Origin: Acuticoccus sp039189655
GTDB lineage: Bacteria; Pseudomonadota; Alphaproteobacteria; Rhizobiales; Amorphaceae
Length of the DNA stretch: 64,000 nucleotides
Reading direction: 5' to 3'
Assembly (NCBI GenBank): GCA_039189655.1
Contig: JBCCYN010000001.1
Coordinates: 1 to 64,000 of the forward strand
The position numbers and the translations under genes were made by a program. Within the stretch, counting starts at the first letter, position 1; each line of letters begins with the position of its first letter. Below, piece by piece: positions 49,457-58,679 of this stretch. The notes under the pieces are model-generated. The model did not search any database, was not told the DNA's origin, and saw only the letters and a list, made by a program, of their open reading frames with translations.

Positions 49457-50616
49457 GGCGCACCACCCAATATAAGGGCGACCGCTTCGCTCATGGTGGC
49501 GCCATTTCCCGTGACGAGCGCCGTCTCGCAGCCGTCGATCTGCCGGCCAGGGGTGTTCCCGCGGATCTGCCGCACCGCCTCCACCAAATGGGTCATACCG
49601 CCCGCAAGATCCGGCTGTCCGAAGCCCAGTTGTCCGCCATGGGTGTTGATGGGTTGGCGGGCCTGCGGCCCCATGCCTCCATTGTGTTTGAACCAGGCAC
49701 CGAACTCCCCCGGTTTGCAAAGCCCAGCGTCTTCTATCGTGGTGGCGACCATGATGGTGTAGCAGTCGTAAAGGCTGAGGAAGTCCATCTCTTCGATGGT
49801 CATGGCCGACTGGGAAAGGGCGCGCTCGATTGCAAATTTCAGCGGTCCCGACGTCAACTCGGGGGCTTGGCTCACCACCCTATGCGTTACCTTTTCGCCT
49901 GCACCCAAGAGGTGGACAGGCCGGTGTGGTCCTTGGTTGGCAGTCTCCGCGGTCGTGACGATCACCGCGTCCGCGCCCGCCACGGGCATAACGATTTCAA
50001 GCAGGTGTAGGGGCGAGGTGATCATGGGGGACGCCAGCACATCTTCAACACTGGCTGGTTTTCCGTAAAATATCGCCATGGGATTGCTTTGCGCGTTGGT
50101 TCGCGAGCCCGCAGCAATCTCAGCATAGTCTTCCGCAGTGCAGCCGTAGCGCGCCATGTGGGCCTGCATCAGGAGCGCGTAGGACGTATTCGCTCCCGAC
50201 GCGCCAAAGGGCGTATCGAACTCCCGGGCCGGGTTCCGGTTCGGCGATCGCGGCGCAGGACTGTTGCGATGGTTGCCAATTACACACAACACCGATTCGC
50301 ACTGGCCGGCGGCAATGGCGGCGGCGGCACGCCACACCATGCCTGTTCCCGATGCGCCCCCCAGGTCGACCGTATTGGCCATCGTGGGGCGCATGCCAAA
50401 GTACTCAGCAACGGTTGCAGGAACATGTTGCGGCGTCTCGCCCACTTGAGGCGCCACCAGGAGCCCATCAATTGCTTGGGGCGCCATTGCGGCATCGCGT
50501 ATTGCTTCCGCCGACACCCGCATCAAGAGTTCCAGAGTGGTGATGCCATCCGTGCGTCGCTGGGGCTTCAACTCGCCAATACCCGCGATTGCCGCGCGCG
50601 GTCTGAGATACCTCAC
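49453..50616 (-). CDS. Thiolase-like protein (SCP-x type) lacking the usual nucleophilic Cys
   Basis: 387 residues from a GTG behind GGGAGG. It has the thiolase fold: SIAGIGEL-like start (AAIAGIGELKPQRR), VDLGGASGTGMVWRAAAAI, and NTHGGQLGFGQPDL with the catalytic His. The nucleophile position in GG-x-SG is Ala rather than Cys, as in many SCP-x-like partners of DUF35 proteins. Such proteins may do retro-aldol or Claisen-type steps on CoA esters (as in steroid side-chain enzymes) instead of classic thiolysis. Co-transcribed with DUF35 and MaoC genes. Confidence 0.87.
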   Translation of the reverse strand: MRYLRPRAAIAGIGELKPQRRTDGITTLELLMRVSAEAIRDAAMAPQAIDGLLVAPQVGETPQHVPATVAEYFGMRPTMANTVDLGGASGTGMVWRAAAAIAAGQCESVLCVIGNHRNSPAPRSPNRNPAREFDTPFGASGANTSYALLMQAHMARYGCTAEDYAEIAAGSRTNAQSNPMAIFYGKPASVEDVLASPMITSPLHLLEIVMPVAGADAVIVTTAETANQGPHRPVHLLGAGEKVTHRVVSQAPELTSGPLKFAIERALSQSAMTIEEMDFLSLYDCYTIMVATTIEDAGLCKPGEFGAWFKHNGGMGPQARQPINTHGGQLGFGQPDLAGGMTHLVEAVRQIRGNTPGRQIDGCETALVTGNGATMSEAVALILGGAP

Positions 50617-50794
50617 GGTGCCGCCTCCCCTCGCGGCAACAGGAACTTAGCCAAAGCCATCGCCCGAGATTGATCGCGACCGCCCTCGCCCCCATCGCCC
50701 ACAACTCCAAGCGCTACGGATTTTCGAACATGCGAGCGTGTTCCCAAGAAGTGCTTAAGTGGGTCGTAATGCCTGCGGGCGTTGTCGGTTCGCG

Positions 50795-52339
50795 TCACGG
50801 TCCATCAGCCGCAACGCCAAAGTTTTTGAGGCCCAGCCGCGCCAGTTGCTCCGGCGGGCATCCATCGGCGTCGAGACAGCTGCGCAATAGTGCGAGTAGG
50901 CGATCTCTCTCAATCACCTCCTCGTCCCACAAATTGCGTGTCTGGCCAGGATCAACCGATCTATTGAACAGAAAATTTTCGTGCGTGCGCGCATCAATGG
51001 TGATCGGAAGCTTCCAGAGCGGGTAAGGGATCGTCGGATCGAAGTAATCCTGATCCACCGGAACATCCGGCATGGCGCCGACCCGTCCATCGACCGGGTT
51101 GTCGACGATGAGTGGTCGGGCGATCATCGTCGAATAGGAAAACAGCGGCTCCCCCTGCTTGGGCGAGCAAAACAAAGTCCATGTCCCGTCGGTGATGCAA
51201 ACGCCCTGGCCAAAAGTGCCGTAGGTGATTTCACCGCGGGGTGGTTCGCCGCGCTCGATGAGCGGCCATAGGCTGCGCGAATGGCGTGTGTGCGCCGGAG
51301 GCGTCCCGCCAGCGACCTCGATAACGGTTGAAAATAGGTCCACCGTTTGGGTCAGGGCATCCACCCGGGCACCGTTGCCTGGCGCATGGGGATGCCACAC
51401 CATCATGGGAATATTGGCGTGGCTATCGTAGTGCGGGTATTGCTTTCCGAAGACGCCGCGTTCGCCCAGGTCATGGCCATGATCGGTGGTAAATATTACG
51501 CAGGTGTTGTCCCACAGCTGTTGTTCATCGAGCTTGTCAAGCAATACGCCCAGCCAACGATCAGTCATCGTCGTCTTGCCGTAGTACTGCGCCTTCAAAT
51601 AGGCGAGTTCATCGGATGATGTCTGCGCCATAAATCTGTCAAGATCGGCATAGACCTGGTAGGGAGGCCAGATATTATAGTCCTCGGCCCCGCCCTTGAG
51701 TCCCTCCGTGTACATGGACGCGTAGGGTTCAGGCACGTGAAACGGCTCATGGACGTCGAAACTTTCCACTTGCAGAAAGAAGTTACCGCGGCTGGAATTC
51801 TTCTCGAGCCAGTCCACAGCCGTTGAAAACGTCTTTGCTGGGAAGAAATCTTCTTCGGAGTCAAAGTCTTTGACGTTCTCATAATACTGTCGCATGTGGT
51901 ACGGAGAGCGAAACTCGCTCATCTTGTCCACCCAACCCGGCACTTCTCCGGCCCGTGGAAGCATATAGTAATCGGTCTCATGACCGCGGATCATGTCGAG
52001 TGTCATGAACGACTGCATGTATCCGTTCGCAGTCTCTTCCCAGTAGTGATAATGATCCGTCACAAGGCCGGTATTGTAGCCGATGGCTTGGAGTTCCCGC
52101 GGGAGACGAGGGTCGAAAAGTTCAAGCGAACCCCACGGCCGCCAAAGAAACTCCTTACGACCGGAAAAAATTTCTCGCCTAGCGGGCATGCAAGGAAGGC
52201 TGGCAATAAAGTGATTGTCAAAGACAAACGATTTCTTCGCAAGTCTTGTGAGGTTTGGTGTTCGGCATACGGTATTGGGATCGTATACCTCTAGCGCCGC
52301 TTTGTTCAGGCTGTCGACAAGGATCAGGATGATGTTCAT
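50795..52339 (-). CDS. Sulfatase (alkaline-phosphatase superfamily)
   Basis: 514 residues from the ATG at 52339, which follows a GGGAGG site; a longer frame to 52366 lacks one. ILILVDSLNKAALEVY opens with the metal-binding Asp. SLPCMPARREIFSGR is the formylglycine motif (C-x-P-x-R, with Ala where Ser is usual) at about residues 49-53. TTDHGHDLGERG is the second metal site. There is no signal peptide, so it is probably cytoplasmic. The substrate is unknown; sulfate esters, phosphonate monoesters or choline sulfate are possibilities. Confidence 0.87.
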   Translation of the reverse strand: MNIILILVDSLNKAALEVYDPNTVCRTPNLTRLAKKSFVFDNHFIASLPCMPARREIFSGRKEFLWRPWGSLELFDPRLPRELQAIGYNTGLVTDHYHYWEETANGYMQSFMTLDMIRGHETDYYMLPRAGEVPGWVDKMSEFRSPYHMRQYYENVKDFDSEEDFFPAKTFSTAVDWLEKNSSRGNFFLQVESFDVHEPFHVPEPYASMYTEGLKGGAEDYNIWPPYQVYADLDRFMAQTSSDELAYLKAQYYGKTTMTDRWLGVLLDKLDEQQLWDNTCVIFTTDHGHDLGERGVFGKQYPHYDSHANIPMMVWHPHAPGNGARVDALTQTVDLFSTVIEVAGGTPPAHTRHSRSLWPLIERGEPPRGEITYGTFGQGVCITDGTWTLFCSPKQGEPLFSYSTMIARPLIVDNPVDGRVGAMPDVPVDQDYFDPTIPYPLWKLPITIDARTHENFLFNRSVDPGQTRNLWDEEVIERDRLLALLRSCLDADGCPPEQLARLGLKNFGVAADGP

Positions 52340-52676
52340 GCGTCCTCCCGTGGGACTAAGCGACACGGCTTCTGCAGATCAACAAGATCATCGTGATTGA
52401 CAGTCCGAGACGAACAAAAGGGTCCTTTGGCGGCGACCAACACAGCTACGCAGTACCAGCACGGTCAATTAATTGACAAGGGATATTTTGTGGTCGCAGC
52501 GCCGCCCACGATGGAGCACAAAGCTTAGCTTTCATAGCCCTCTAGCGACCGGATTTACCCGAACCATTCGTTTGTGTGGTGCCCGCGGGTGATCCTGACT
52601 CACCGGTTCGCAGACCGGCGAGAGGTCATCGCACCTGCCCAATTGATCGGGCCAACAGGGTCGAGTTTTTGGGGTT
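52340..52676. other. Upstream region of the sulfatase gene, otherwise empty
   Basis: About 340 bases between the divergent sulfatase and AlkA-like genes. Apart from the palindrome at 52464-52477 I see no gene or RNA. It probably holds both promoters. Confidence 0.4.
52464..52477. promoter_or_regulatory. 14-bp perfect palindrome upstream of the sulfatase gene
   Basis: GTCAATTAATTGAC is a perfect inverted repeat about 125 bases before the sulfatase ATG. Sites of this shape are typical of GntR/FCD and related dimeric regulators. No regulator gene is adjacent, so the factor is unknown. Confidence 0.5.
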
Positions 52677-52709
52677 GTGTCGCGGTGTTCGCCGCGCTCT
52701 AACGCGCCG

Positions 52710-53384
52710 ATGGATGAAAGGATCACCTGCGAGCGCGATCTTGAGACGGCGGCACAGGCGCTTGCGCGGGCCGATAGCCGTTTGGAGAGGCCGCTTGCCG
52801 CCGTTGGCCCGCTTCCATTGCGCCTCATGCCTGCCGGTCTTGAAGGTTTGTTGCGCATCGTGGTCGGCCAACAACTCTCCGTGGCCTCGGCAAAGGCGGT
52901 CTGGGCCAAAGTGGAGGGAGAGTTTCCGGACCTCAACGCGGACGACATTGCCCAGGCCCATGAGACGCGTTTCCGCGCCGCCGGGCTCTCGCGCCAGAAA
53001 ACCCGAACCTTCCGCGCTGTCGCAGAGGCCGTTTGCGCGGGCCTCGACCTCACCAACCTCGTTGATGAAGACGCCCCAGCGGCGAGCGAAAAACTTGTCG
53101 CCATTTCTGGTGTCGGTCCATGGACGGCGGAGCTCTACTTGATGTTCTGCGCCGGCCACCCGGATATTTTGCCCGTGGGCGATCTTGCCGTGCGGCGTGG
53201 TGCCCGGAGCGCGCTCGGCCTCGACAGTGAGCCGGGGGCTGCAGACCTTGCTGAAATCGGGCTTTCCTGGTCCCCCCACAGAAGCACCGCTGCCCGCCTC
53301 TTTTGGGCGCACTATAAGCTTCCGAGACCGGAAGAGTGCGCGGGGCGCGTGGAGGATGCCGCGAACGAAGGCTTCCCGCTGTGA
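52710..53384 (+). CDS. DNA-3-methyladenine glycosylase II (AlkA-like)
   Basis: 224 residues from the ATG at 52710 (frame open from 52677). LLRIVVGQQLSVASAKAVWA and the helix-hairpin-helix SGVGPWTAELYLMFC, followed by LPVGDLAVRRG with the catalytic Asp, define the HhH-GPD glycosylases. They excise alkylated bases to start base-excision repair. The E. coli AlkA N-terminal domain is absent, as in short bacterial homologues. The stop overlaps the next gene's GTG. Confidence 0.92.
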   Translation: MDERITCERDLETAAQALARADSRLERPLAAVGPLPLRLMPAGLEGLLRIVVGQQLSVASAKAVWAKVEGEFPDLNADDIAQAHETRFRAAGLSRQKTRTFRAVAEAVCAGLDLTNLVDEDAPAASEKLVAISGVGPWTAELYLMFCAGHPDILPVGDLAVRRGARSALGLDSEPGAADLAEIGLSWSPHRSTAARLFWAHYKLPRPEECAGRVEDAANEGFPL

Positions 53385-54019
53385 GCGCGCTGTCGGGTCC
53401 AAGGCGCCCCCCGGCCACCGGTGGCGCCCCCGATTGCATCATCGTGTTCCTTCATGGCTACGGCGCCAATGGCGAGGACCTCCTTTCCCTGTCGGACATG
53501 TTTTCGCTGGTCCTCCCGGGAGCGCTCTTTGTCGCGCCGGACGCACCGCAAGAGATGGGCATGGGCGGACGAGCCTGGTTCCCGCTGACCATGCGCGATC
53601 CTTCCGAGTATGCGCGCGGTGTTGCCGCGGCGGGCCCTGCTCTGGAGCGCGGCATCGAAGATGAACTCGATCGCCACGGCCTTCCTGAACACCGCCTCGC
53701 CCTCATCGGTTTCAGCCAAGGCACGATGATGGCGCTGCACGTAGCCTACCGGTTGCGTGCGCCGGTTGCCGGGGTTGTGGGGTTTTCCGGTCTTTGCGCC
53801 GGGGCTGACGATGGTTTGAAGGCGGCGCCAACATTGCTGGTGCACGGCACGGGCGACCAGGTGGTGCCCGCCATGTTGACCCTTGAAGCGGCGCAGACGC
53901 TCGCCGGCAAGGGCATACCTGTGGAATGGCACCTCATCGCAGGTCTTGGCCACGGCATCGATGAAACCGGAATTTCCATGGCCGTTTCGCACGTTGCGCA
54001 ATGCCTGAAGGGCCGCTGA
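53381..54019 (+). CDS. Phospholipase/carboxylesterase family alpha/beta hydrolase
   Basis: 212 residues from the GTG at 53381, coupled to the AlkA-like gene (GTGA). IIVFLHGYGANGEDLL is the oxyanion strand, LIGFSQGTMMALH holds the nucleophile Ser, HGTGDQVVP the Asp, and GLGHGID the His. This is the carboxylesterase/acyl-protein-thioesterase-like group that hydrolyses short-chain esters. It is frequently found beside DNA-repair glycosylases in Alphaproteobacteria. Confidence 0.9.
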   Translation: MSALSGPRRPPATGGAPDCIIVFLHGYGANGEDLLSLSDMFSLVLPGALFVAPDAPQEMGMGGRAWFPLTMRDPSEYARGVAAAGPALERGIEDELDRHGLPEHRLALIGFSQGTMMALHVAYRLRAPVAGVVGFSGLCAGADDGLKAAPTLLVHGTGDQVVPAMLTLEAAQTLAGKGIPVEWHLIAGLGHGIDETGISMAVSHVAQCLKGR

Positions 54020-54118
54020 CCCCTTCCCAAACCCACCCGGCTTCACATATCCGTCACGTTGGCGCACGATAGATGCAGTGTTCTATCGGTGATTCGACGG
54101 CAAGATGGAGACGGTCAG

Positions 54119-54676
54119 ATGACCATCGCGGGCCATCCCGATGCGCATCCGACGCTGGTACTCAACGCTGATTACCGGCCGCTGAGCTACTATCCCCTGT
54201 CGTTGTGGTCATGGCAGGACGCCATCAAAGCCGTCTTTCTGGATAGGGTGAATATCGTCTCGGAGTACACCGCCGAGGTGCGCAGTCCGTCTTTTCGGAT
54301 GCGTCTGCCTTCGGTTGTATCTCTGAAGACCTACATCAGACCGGCGCGCTTTCCGGCATTCACGCGGTTCAATGTATTTTTGCGTGACAAGTTCGAGTGC
54401 CAGTATTGCGGAGCGTCCGACGACTTAACGTTCGACCATCTGGTGCCGCGCTCCCGGGGCGGCATGACCACCTGGGACAACGTGATCACAGCCTGCTCCC
54501 CCTGTAACCTGCGCAAGGGCAACAAGAGTTGCCGGGTGGCGGACATGTTTCCGCGCCAGGATCCATTCCGCCCCACGGTGCACGACCTTCACAACAATGG
54601 TCGCCTTTTTCCACCCAACTATCTCCACGAGAGTTGGATGGATTTCCTCTACTGGGATACGGAGCTGGAGCCGTAG
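54119..54676 (+). CDS. HNH endonuclease family protein
   Basis: 185 residues from the ATG at 54119, with GGAG eight bases upstream. LVLNADYRPLSYYPLSLWSW is the conserved N-terminal patch of a widespread alphaproteobacterial/cyanobacterial HNH family. The nuclease core is FECQYCGASDDLTFDHLVPR followed by SRGG and ACSPCNLRKGNK, with two CxxC zinc pairs and the HNH His in FDHL. The biological role of this conserved family is not established. Confidence 0.9.
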   Translation: MTIAGHPDAHPTLVLNADYRPLSYYPLSLWSWQDAIKAVFLDRVNIVSEYTAEVRSPSFRMRLPSVVSLKTYIRPARFPAFTRFNVFLRDKFECQYCGASDDLTFDHLVPRSRGGMTTWDNVITACSPCNLRKGNKSCRVADMFPRQDPFRPTVHDLHNNGRLFPPNYLHESWMDFLYWDTELEP

Positions 54677-54843
54677 CGGCGAAGCTTGCTGCGGCGCCGA
54701 ACCGGGCCTAATCTTGCCGAGCGCCAACCGAGTGGTTTGGCCGCGCACACCAATTCCTGTCCCTTGACGAACAGCTCGAACTTTGGCGATTGGCGAGCCC
54801 TGTTGCGCGTCACCTGACGTGGCCGAACCGAAACGGAGCATCC

Positions 54844-55287
54844 ATGCACTATCTTCACACCATGGTCCGCATCTCCGATGTTGAGGAATCGCTGGACTTT
54901 TACTGCAACAAGCTCGGATTGCGCGAAGTGCGCCGGGTGGAAAGCGAAAAAGGCCGATTCACCCTGATCTTCCTCGCTGCGTCCCACGACATGGAAAGCG
55001 CCCAAAGCGATGCGAAGAGCCCGATGGTCGAACTCACCTACAACTGGGAGCCGGAAAGCTACTCGGGCGGGCGCAATTTTGGCCACCTCGCCTTTCGTGT
55101 CGACGACATCTACGCCACCTGCCAGCGCCTGATGGATGGGGGCGTAACCATCAATCGACCGCCACGCGATGGGCATATGGCGTTCGTAAAATCCCCCGAC
55201 GGGATTTCCGTGGAGCTTCTGCAAGCTGGTGACGCAAAGCCGCCAGCAGAGCCCTGGGCGTCGATGGAAAACACCGGCAACTGGTAA
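54844..55287 (+). CDS. gloA: Lactoylglutathione lyase (glyoxalase I)
   Basis: 147 residues. ATG preceded by CGGAG. MHYLHTMVRISDVEESLDFY carries the first metal His, VELTYNWEPESY the Glu, NFGHLAFRVDDIY the second His, and SPDGISVELLQ the last Glu. It converts the methylglyoxal-glutathione hemithioacetal to lactoylglutathione. A perfect hairpin follows 12 bases after the stop. Confidence 0.93.
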   Translation: MHYLHTMVRISDVEESLDFYCNKLGLREVRRVESEKGRFTLIFLAASHDMESAQSDAKSPMVELTYNWEPESYSGGRNFGHLAFRVDDIYATCQRLMDGGVTINRPPRDGHMAFVKSPDGISVELLQAGDAKPPAEPWASMENTGNW

Positions 55288-55299
55288 TTTTTCGCCCCA

Positions 55300-55323
55300 C
55301 AACCCGGCCTACCGGCCGGGTTG
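55300..55323. terminator. Bidirectional hairpin terminator
   Basis: CAACCCGGCC-TACC-GGCCGGGTTG forms a perfect 10-bp GC-rich stem with a 4-base loop between the convergent gloA and DUF1674 genes. There is no U tract on either side, so efficiency is uncertain. Confidence 0.7.
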
Positions 55324-55372
55324 AGCCCGTGGCCCGCACCCGTAGCCAAGCCCGCACAGGGCAAACACCGCG

Positions 55373-55570
55373 TCAAAAATCCGTGGCGATGCCCTTCACT
55401 TCCCAATCACCGAAACGCACCGGCTCGGGACCGTCTCGTCCACCCTGTTCTGGCGGTTGATCGCCCGCCGATTTTGTCTCGGCTTCGGTCGCCTTGAGCC
55501 GGCGCTCCTCGGCTTCGCGCAGGGCACGTTTCGCCGCTTCCGTCAGCGTCGGTCGTCGCGTTTGTTCCAT
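55373..55570 (-). CDS. DUF1674 protein (SDHAF4-like succinate dehydrogenase assembly factor)
   Basis: 65 residues. The C-terminus GPEPVRFGDWEVKGIATDF matches the DUF1674/SDHAF4 signature (GPEPTR-GDWE-KG-A-DF); the N-terminal half is a charged helix. Mitochondrial SDHAF4 helps assemble flavinylated SdhA, and alphaproteobacterial homologues are presumed to act likewise. ATG at 55570. No sdh genes are in the window. Confidence 0.88.
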   Translation of the reverse strand: MEQTRRPTLTEAAKRALREAEERRLKATEAETKSAGDQPPEQGGRDGPEPVRFGDWEVKGIATDF

Positions 55571-55754
55571 CGCTCCAAGATGGCGTTTCTTCTCGCGGTG
55601 ATCAACTCCGAGCGATCAGCGGCCAATCGGAGGTCCAAGCGTTGTGCCAGCGCCGCTTTCGCGCCGAAGACACTCGCGGGCTTAGGGTCGCGAAACGGCA
55701 TCATGAGGATTTTCCCGGTGGATACCGGGGAGGCCTTACGCCGCACCGCGGGAC

Positions 55755-56828
55755 ATGGCGGCCAAACAACGGTATGGCAGGTTCGCTCCGCAAACGGAGG
55801 GTGTACTTGCCGTGGACGCTTTTCCTGAGTTCGTTGCGCCGCCGCGCCATGTTTTGTCGTCCAGCCAGTTCGACAGAGCGTTTCTCGATTATATCTACAC
55901 GCTCACCACCACCATTCGCCGGTTCGACAAAAGCCGCGAGGGCCTCGCCTATTTGCAGAGTCTGCTGCCCCATAAGCGGGCCATGCTCTACTTCACGCAA
56001 CCATCGACCCGTACTTTCCTGTCGTTCCAGTCCGCCTGCCATATTCTGGGGATCACCGCGTCGGAAATCAGGGATGCGTCCACGTCGTCGGAGCGCAAGG
56101 GCGAGAGCGTTGAGGATTCGCTGCGCACCTTCTCGTCCTATGTGGACCTCATCATCATGCGCTCGCCCATACCGCGGCTTTGCGAGCGCATCGCCGGGAT
56201 GCTCGACGCAACACCGCGGCCTGTTCCCATCATCAATGCCGGCTCGGGCCCGGACGAGCACCCCACCCAAGCACTCCTCGACATCTATACGCTGTCGCGC
56301 AGCCTGAAAGACCGCGGCGGCATTGATGGCAAAACCATCTGTATGGTGGGCGACCTCAAACGCGGGCGCACAGTGCGCTCCCTCGCCCGGCTCCTCACCA
56401 ACTACGAGGGCGTCAAAATCCTGTTTGCCTCGCCAGCAGCGTTCCGTATCGCGGACGACCTGCGCGATGAATTGACCGCCGCCAACACGGTCTTTGAGGA
56501 AACCGACACCTTTACCGATGCCATTGCGCAAGCGGACGCGGTTTATATGACCCGCATCCAGGACGAGTACGATGGCGCTGCCGGGGACGGCGCGGACGCG
56601 GCGCAGGAATACAAACGCTTCCATCTTCGACGCGAGCACCTACCGCTTCTCAAGTCAGATTGCGCAATCTTGCATCCACTACCCCGCCGCGATGAGCTGG
56701 ATGCCGGCATCGACCGGGATCCGCGGGCCAAATACTGGCGTCAGGAGCGCAACGGCATGTGGGTCCGTGTGGCGCTCATGACCATGCTTTTCGGCGTCGA
56801 TGACCGGGTTCAGCTCCCCGATCTTTGA
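55755..56828 (+). CDS. pyrB: Aspartate carbamoyltransferase catalytic chain
   Basis: 357 residues. The carbamoyl-phosphate site PSTRTFLSFQSA (about 79-90), SSERKGESVEDSLRT (Lys of the 80s-type loop), HPTQALLDIYTL, and ILHPLPRRDELD near the C-terminus define the enzyme, which makes carbamoyl-aspartate in pyrimidine synthesis. It is longer than E. coli PyrB (311) by an N-terminal extension and a loop (GAAGDGADAAQEY). No pyrI or pyrC is adjacent. It is convergent with otsA. Confidence 0.92.
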   Translation: MAAKQRYGRFAPQTEGVLAVDAFPEFVAPPRHVLSSSQFDRAFLDYIYTLTTTIRRFDKSREGLAYLQSLLPHKRAMLYFTQPSTRTFLSFQSACHILGITASEIRDASTSSERKGESVEDSLRTFSSYVDLIIMRSPIPRLCERIAGMLDATPRPVPIINAGSGPDEHPTQALLDIYTLSRSLKDRGGIDGKTICMVGDLKRGRTVRSLARLLTNYEGVKILFASPAAFRIADDLRDELTAANTVFEETDTFTDAIAQADAVYMTRIQDEYDGAAGDGADAAQEYKRFHLRREHLPLLKSDCAILHPLPRRDELDAGIDRDPRAKYWRQERNGMWVRVALMTMLFGVDDRVQLPDL

Positions 56829-56964
56829 GCCGGCGCGCTTCTCTGCGGCGTGGAACTATGTGGCGCTTCGGACCGCACGGAAACCCGAAGACTGAAGCCA
56901 TACTGGGCGAACCCATGGGCGCGTGACCCGCCCTCTGCGCACAAGAATCCGCCGGCGGTGATCG

Positions 56965-58389
56965 TCAGAAGCCAGCTTCCCGCTGAGGACCGTCGCTTTC
57001 TATCGGCATATTCAGCTGGTGGAAGTGGAGAAGCTCCTTGATGAAGTGGCGCGCCCAACTCGAGGCCGTGTTGGTCATCACCTTTTCATAGAGCGGGCGG
57101 AACCGGCCCTTTCGTTCATCAAGGGGCATTTGGATAGCCGCACGGAGCGCTTCGGCAAGTTCGTCGATGGAGTATGGATTGACGATCAGTGCCTCGCGCA
57201 TTTCTTCGGCGGCACCTGCAAAGCGCGACAGGAGGAGCACCCCCGGGTCTTCCGGATCCTGGGCGGCGATGTACTCCTTGGCGACCAAATTCATGCCATC
57301 CCGCAGCGGTGTTACCAGGCCCACCGCCGACGCGCGATAAATCCCGGCCAACGAGCGGCGTGGGAAGGTCCGGCCGAGAAACTGGATCGGTGTCCAATCA
57401 AGGTCGGAAAACTGACTGTTGATCCGGCCGGACAACCCCTCCAGCAGCCTTTGAATTTGGGTGTAGGCCCGCACTTCGGAGCGCGACGGGGGCGAAATCT
57501 GGAGGAGCGACACCTCGCCTTTGTGCTCCGGATAAAGCTCCAACAGCTTTTCAAAGGCCAGGAAGCGCTCCGGAAGCCCCTTAGAATAGTCGATCCTGTC
57601 GACCCCAACGATTTGCTTGCGGTCCTGGAGCTCAGAGCGGATGAGGGCGAGGTTTTCCCCGCCTTCTTTCGTCTGATGAAAGCCAGAGAATGCCTCCGCG
57701 TCGATACCGATCGGGAATGCCGCCGCATGGGCCCTGCGCCCAAACGCTGAAAGCGCGCCATCGGCCTCGCGGGTGCCGCCAGCTTCCTCAAAAATGTAGC
57801 GCTCGAACGCGGCAAGGTGGTTGCCGGTCTGAAAGCCGACGAGATCGTAGGCGAGAAGGGCGTGGGCAATTTTCTTGTGGTTCGGCAAAGCCGTCAGCAC
57901 TTCGGGCACCGGAAAAGGGATGTGCAGGAAGTAGCCGATGGGGTTTTTGACGCCCGCCGCGCGCAGCATGTCGCCCAGCAGGAAGAAGTGGTAGTCCTGC
58001 ACCCAAACCACGTCATCGGGCCGCAAGAGCGGCACAAGGCGCTGGGCAAAGCGCTCGTTGACCCGGCGATAGCCCTCCTCAAAGCGGCGGTCGAAATCGG
58101 TGAGATCGAGGCGGTAGTGAAGGGTTGGCCAGAGCGCACGGTTGGCGAAGCCGGCATAAAACTCGTCGTAGTCCACCTGGGCCATGTCGATGGTGGCGGT
58201 GGAAACATTGCCCTCTTCGGCGAACCTCAGCGCACCATAGGTACCCTCTTCCGACACCGCGCCGGACCAGCCGAACCAAAGCCCGCCCCGGTCGCGCAGG
58301 ACATCCACAAGAGCCACCGCAAGCCCGCCCGCCCGGCCGGTATCGGTGAGGGGGCCAACGCGGTTCGACACAATCACGACACGCTGCAT
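56965..58389 (-). CDS. otsA: Trehalose-6-phosphate synthase
   Basis: 474 residues from the ATG at 58389, with GAGGGG upstream; the open frame to 58653 is not homologous. This is a GT20 enzyme: VIVSNRVGPL and RAGGLAVALVDVL (donor-site glycines), VWVQDYHFFLLGDML, GYFLHIPFPVPE, VGVDRIDYSKGLPERFLAFE (phosphate-binding Arg/Lys) and TPLRDGMNLVAKEYIA. It joins UDP-glucose and glucose-6-phosphate to trehalose-6-phosphate, for osmotic and desiccation tolerance. No phosphatase (otsB) lies within the window. Confidence 0.93.
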   Translation of the reverse strand: MQRVVIVSNRVGPLTDTGRAGGLAVALVDVLRDRGGLWFGWSGAVSEEGTYGALRFAEEGNVSTATIDMAQVDYDEFYAGFANRALWPTLHYRLDLTDFDRRFEEGYRRVNERFAQRLVPLLRPDDVVWVQDYHFFLLGDMLRAAGVKNPIGYFLHIPFPVPEVLTALPNHKKIAHALLAYDLVGFQTGNHLAAFERYIFEEAGGTREADGALSAFGRRAHAAAFPIGIDAEAFSGFHQTKEGGENLALIRSELQDRKQIVGVDRIDYSKGLPERFLAFEKLLELYPEHKGEVSLLQISPPSRSEVRAYTQIQRLLEGLSGRINSQFSDLDWTPIQFLGRTFPRRSLAGIYRASAVGLVTPLRDGMNLVAKEYIAAQDPEDPGVLLLSRFAGAAEEMREALIVNPYSIDELAEALRAAIQMPLDERKGRFRPLYEKVMTNTASSWARHFIKELLHFHQLNMPIESDGPQREAGF

Positions 58390-58679
58390 GGGAGCCCCTC
58401 GGTACTGCAAGTCCTTCTTAAAGCACTGCTGACGCCCTTGAGGGAAGGCTGCAGGTCGTTGTTTGGTGACGCCCTGAGAATGCGACGGTGCGTAGGAATT
58501 TGCTGGCAAGGTTGACGCGAGGCAAAGGCTGACGCGCGCTGACCGGCACACGATTAGATCTTGGGGAGAAATCGCGTGGGCAAAACCTTCGCCTCGCAAG
58601 GGGACATTGCCAGACGGCCGAAGAGTTTTGGACCGCTCGCCATCGGCCCCCAAAGGATTCGGACGGATGGAGGCCGTGG

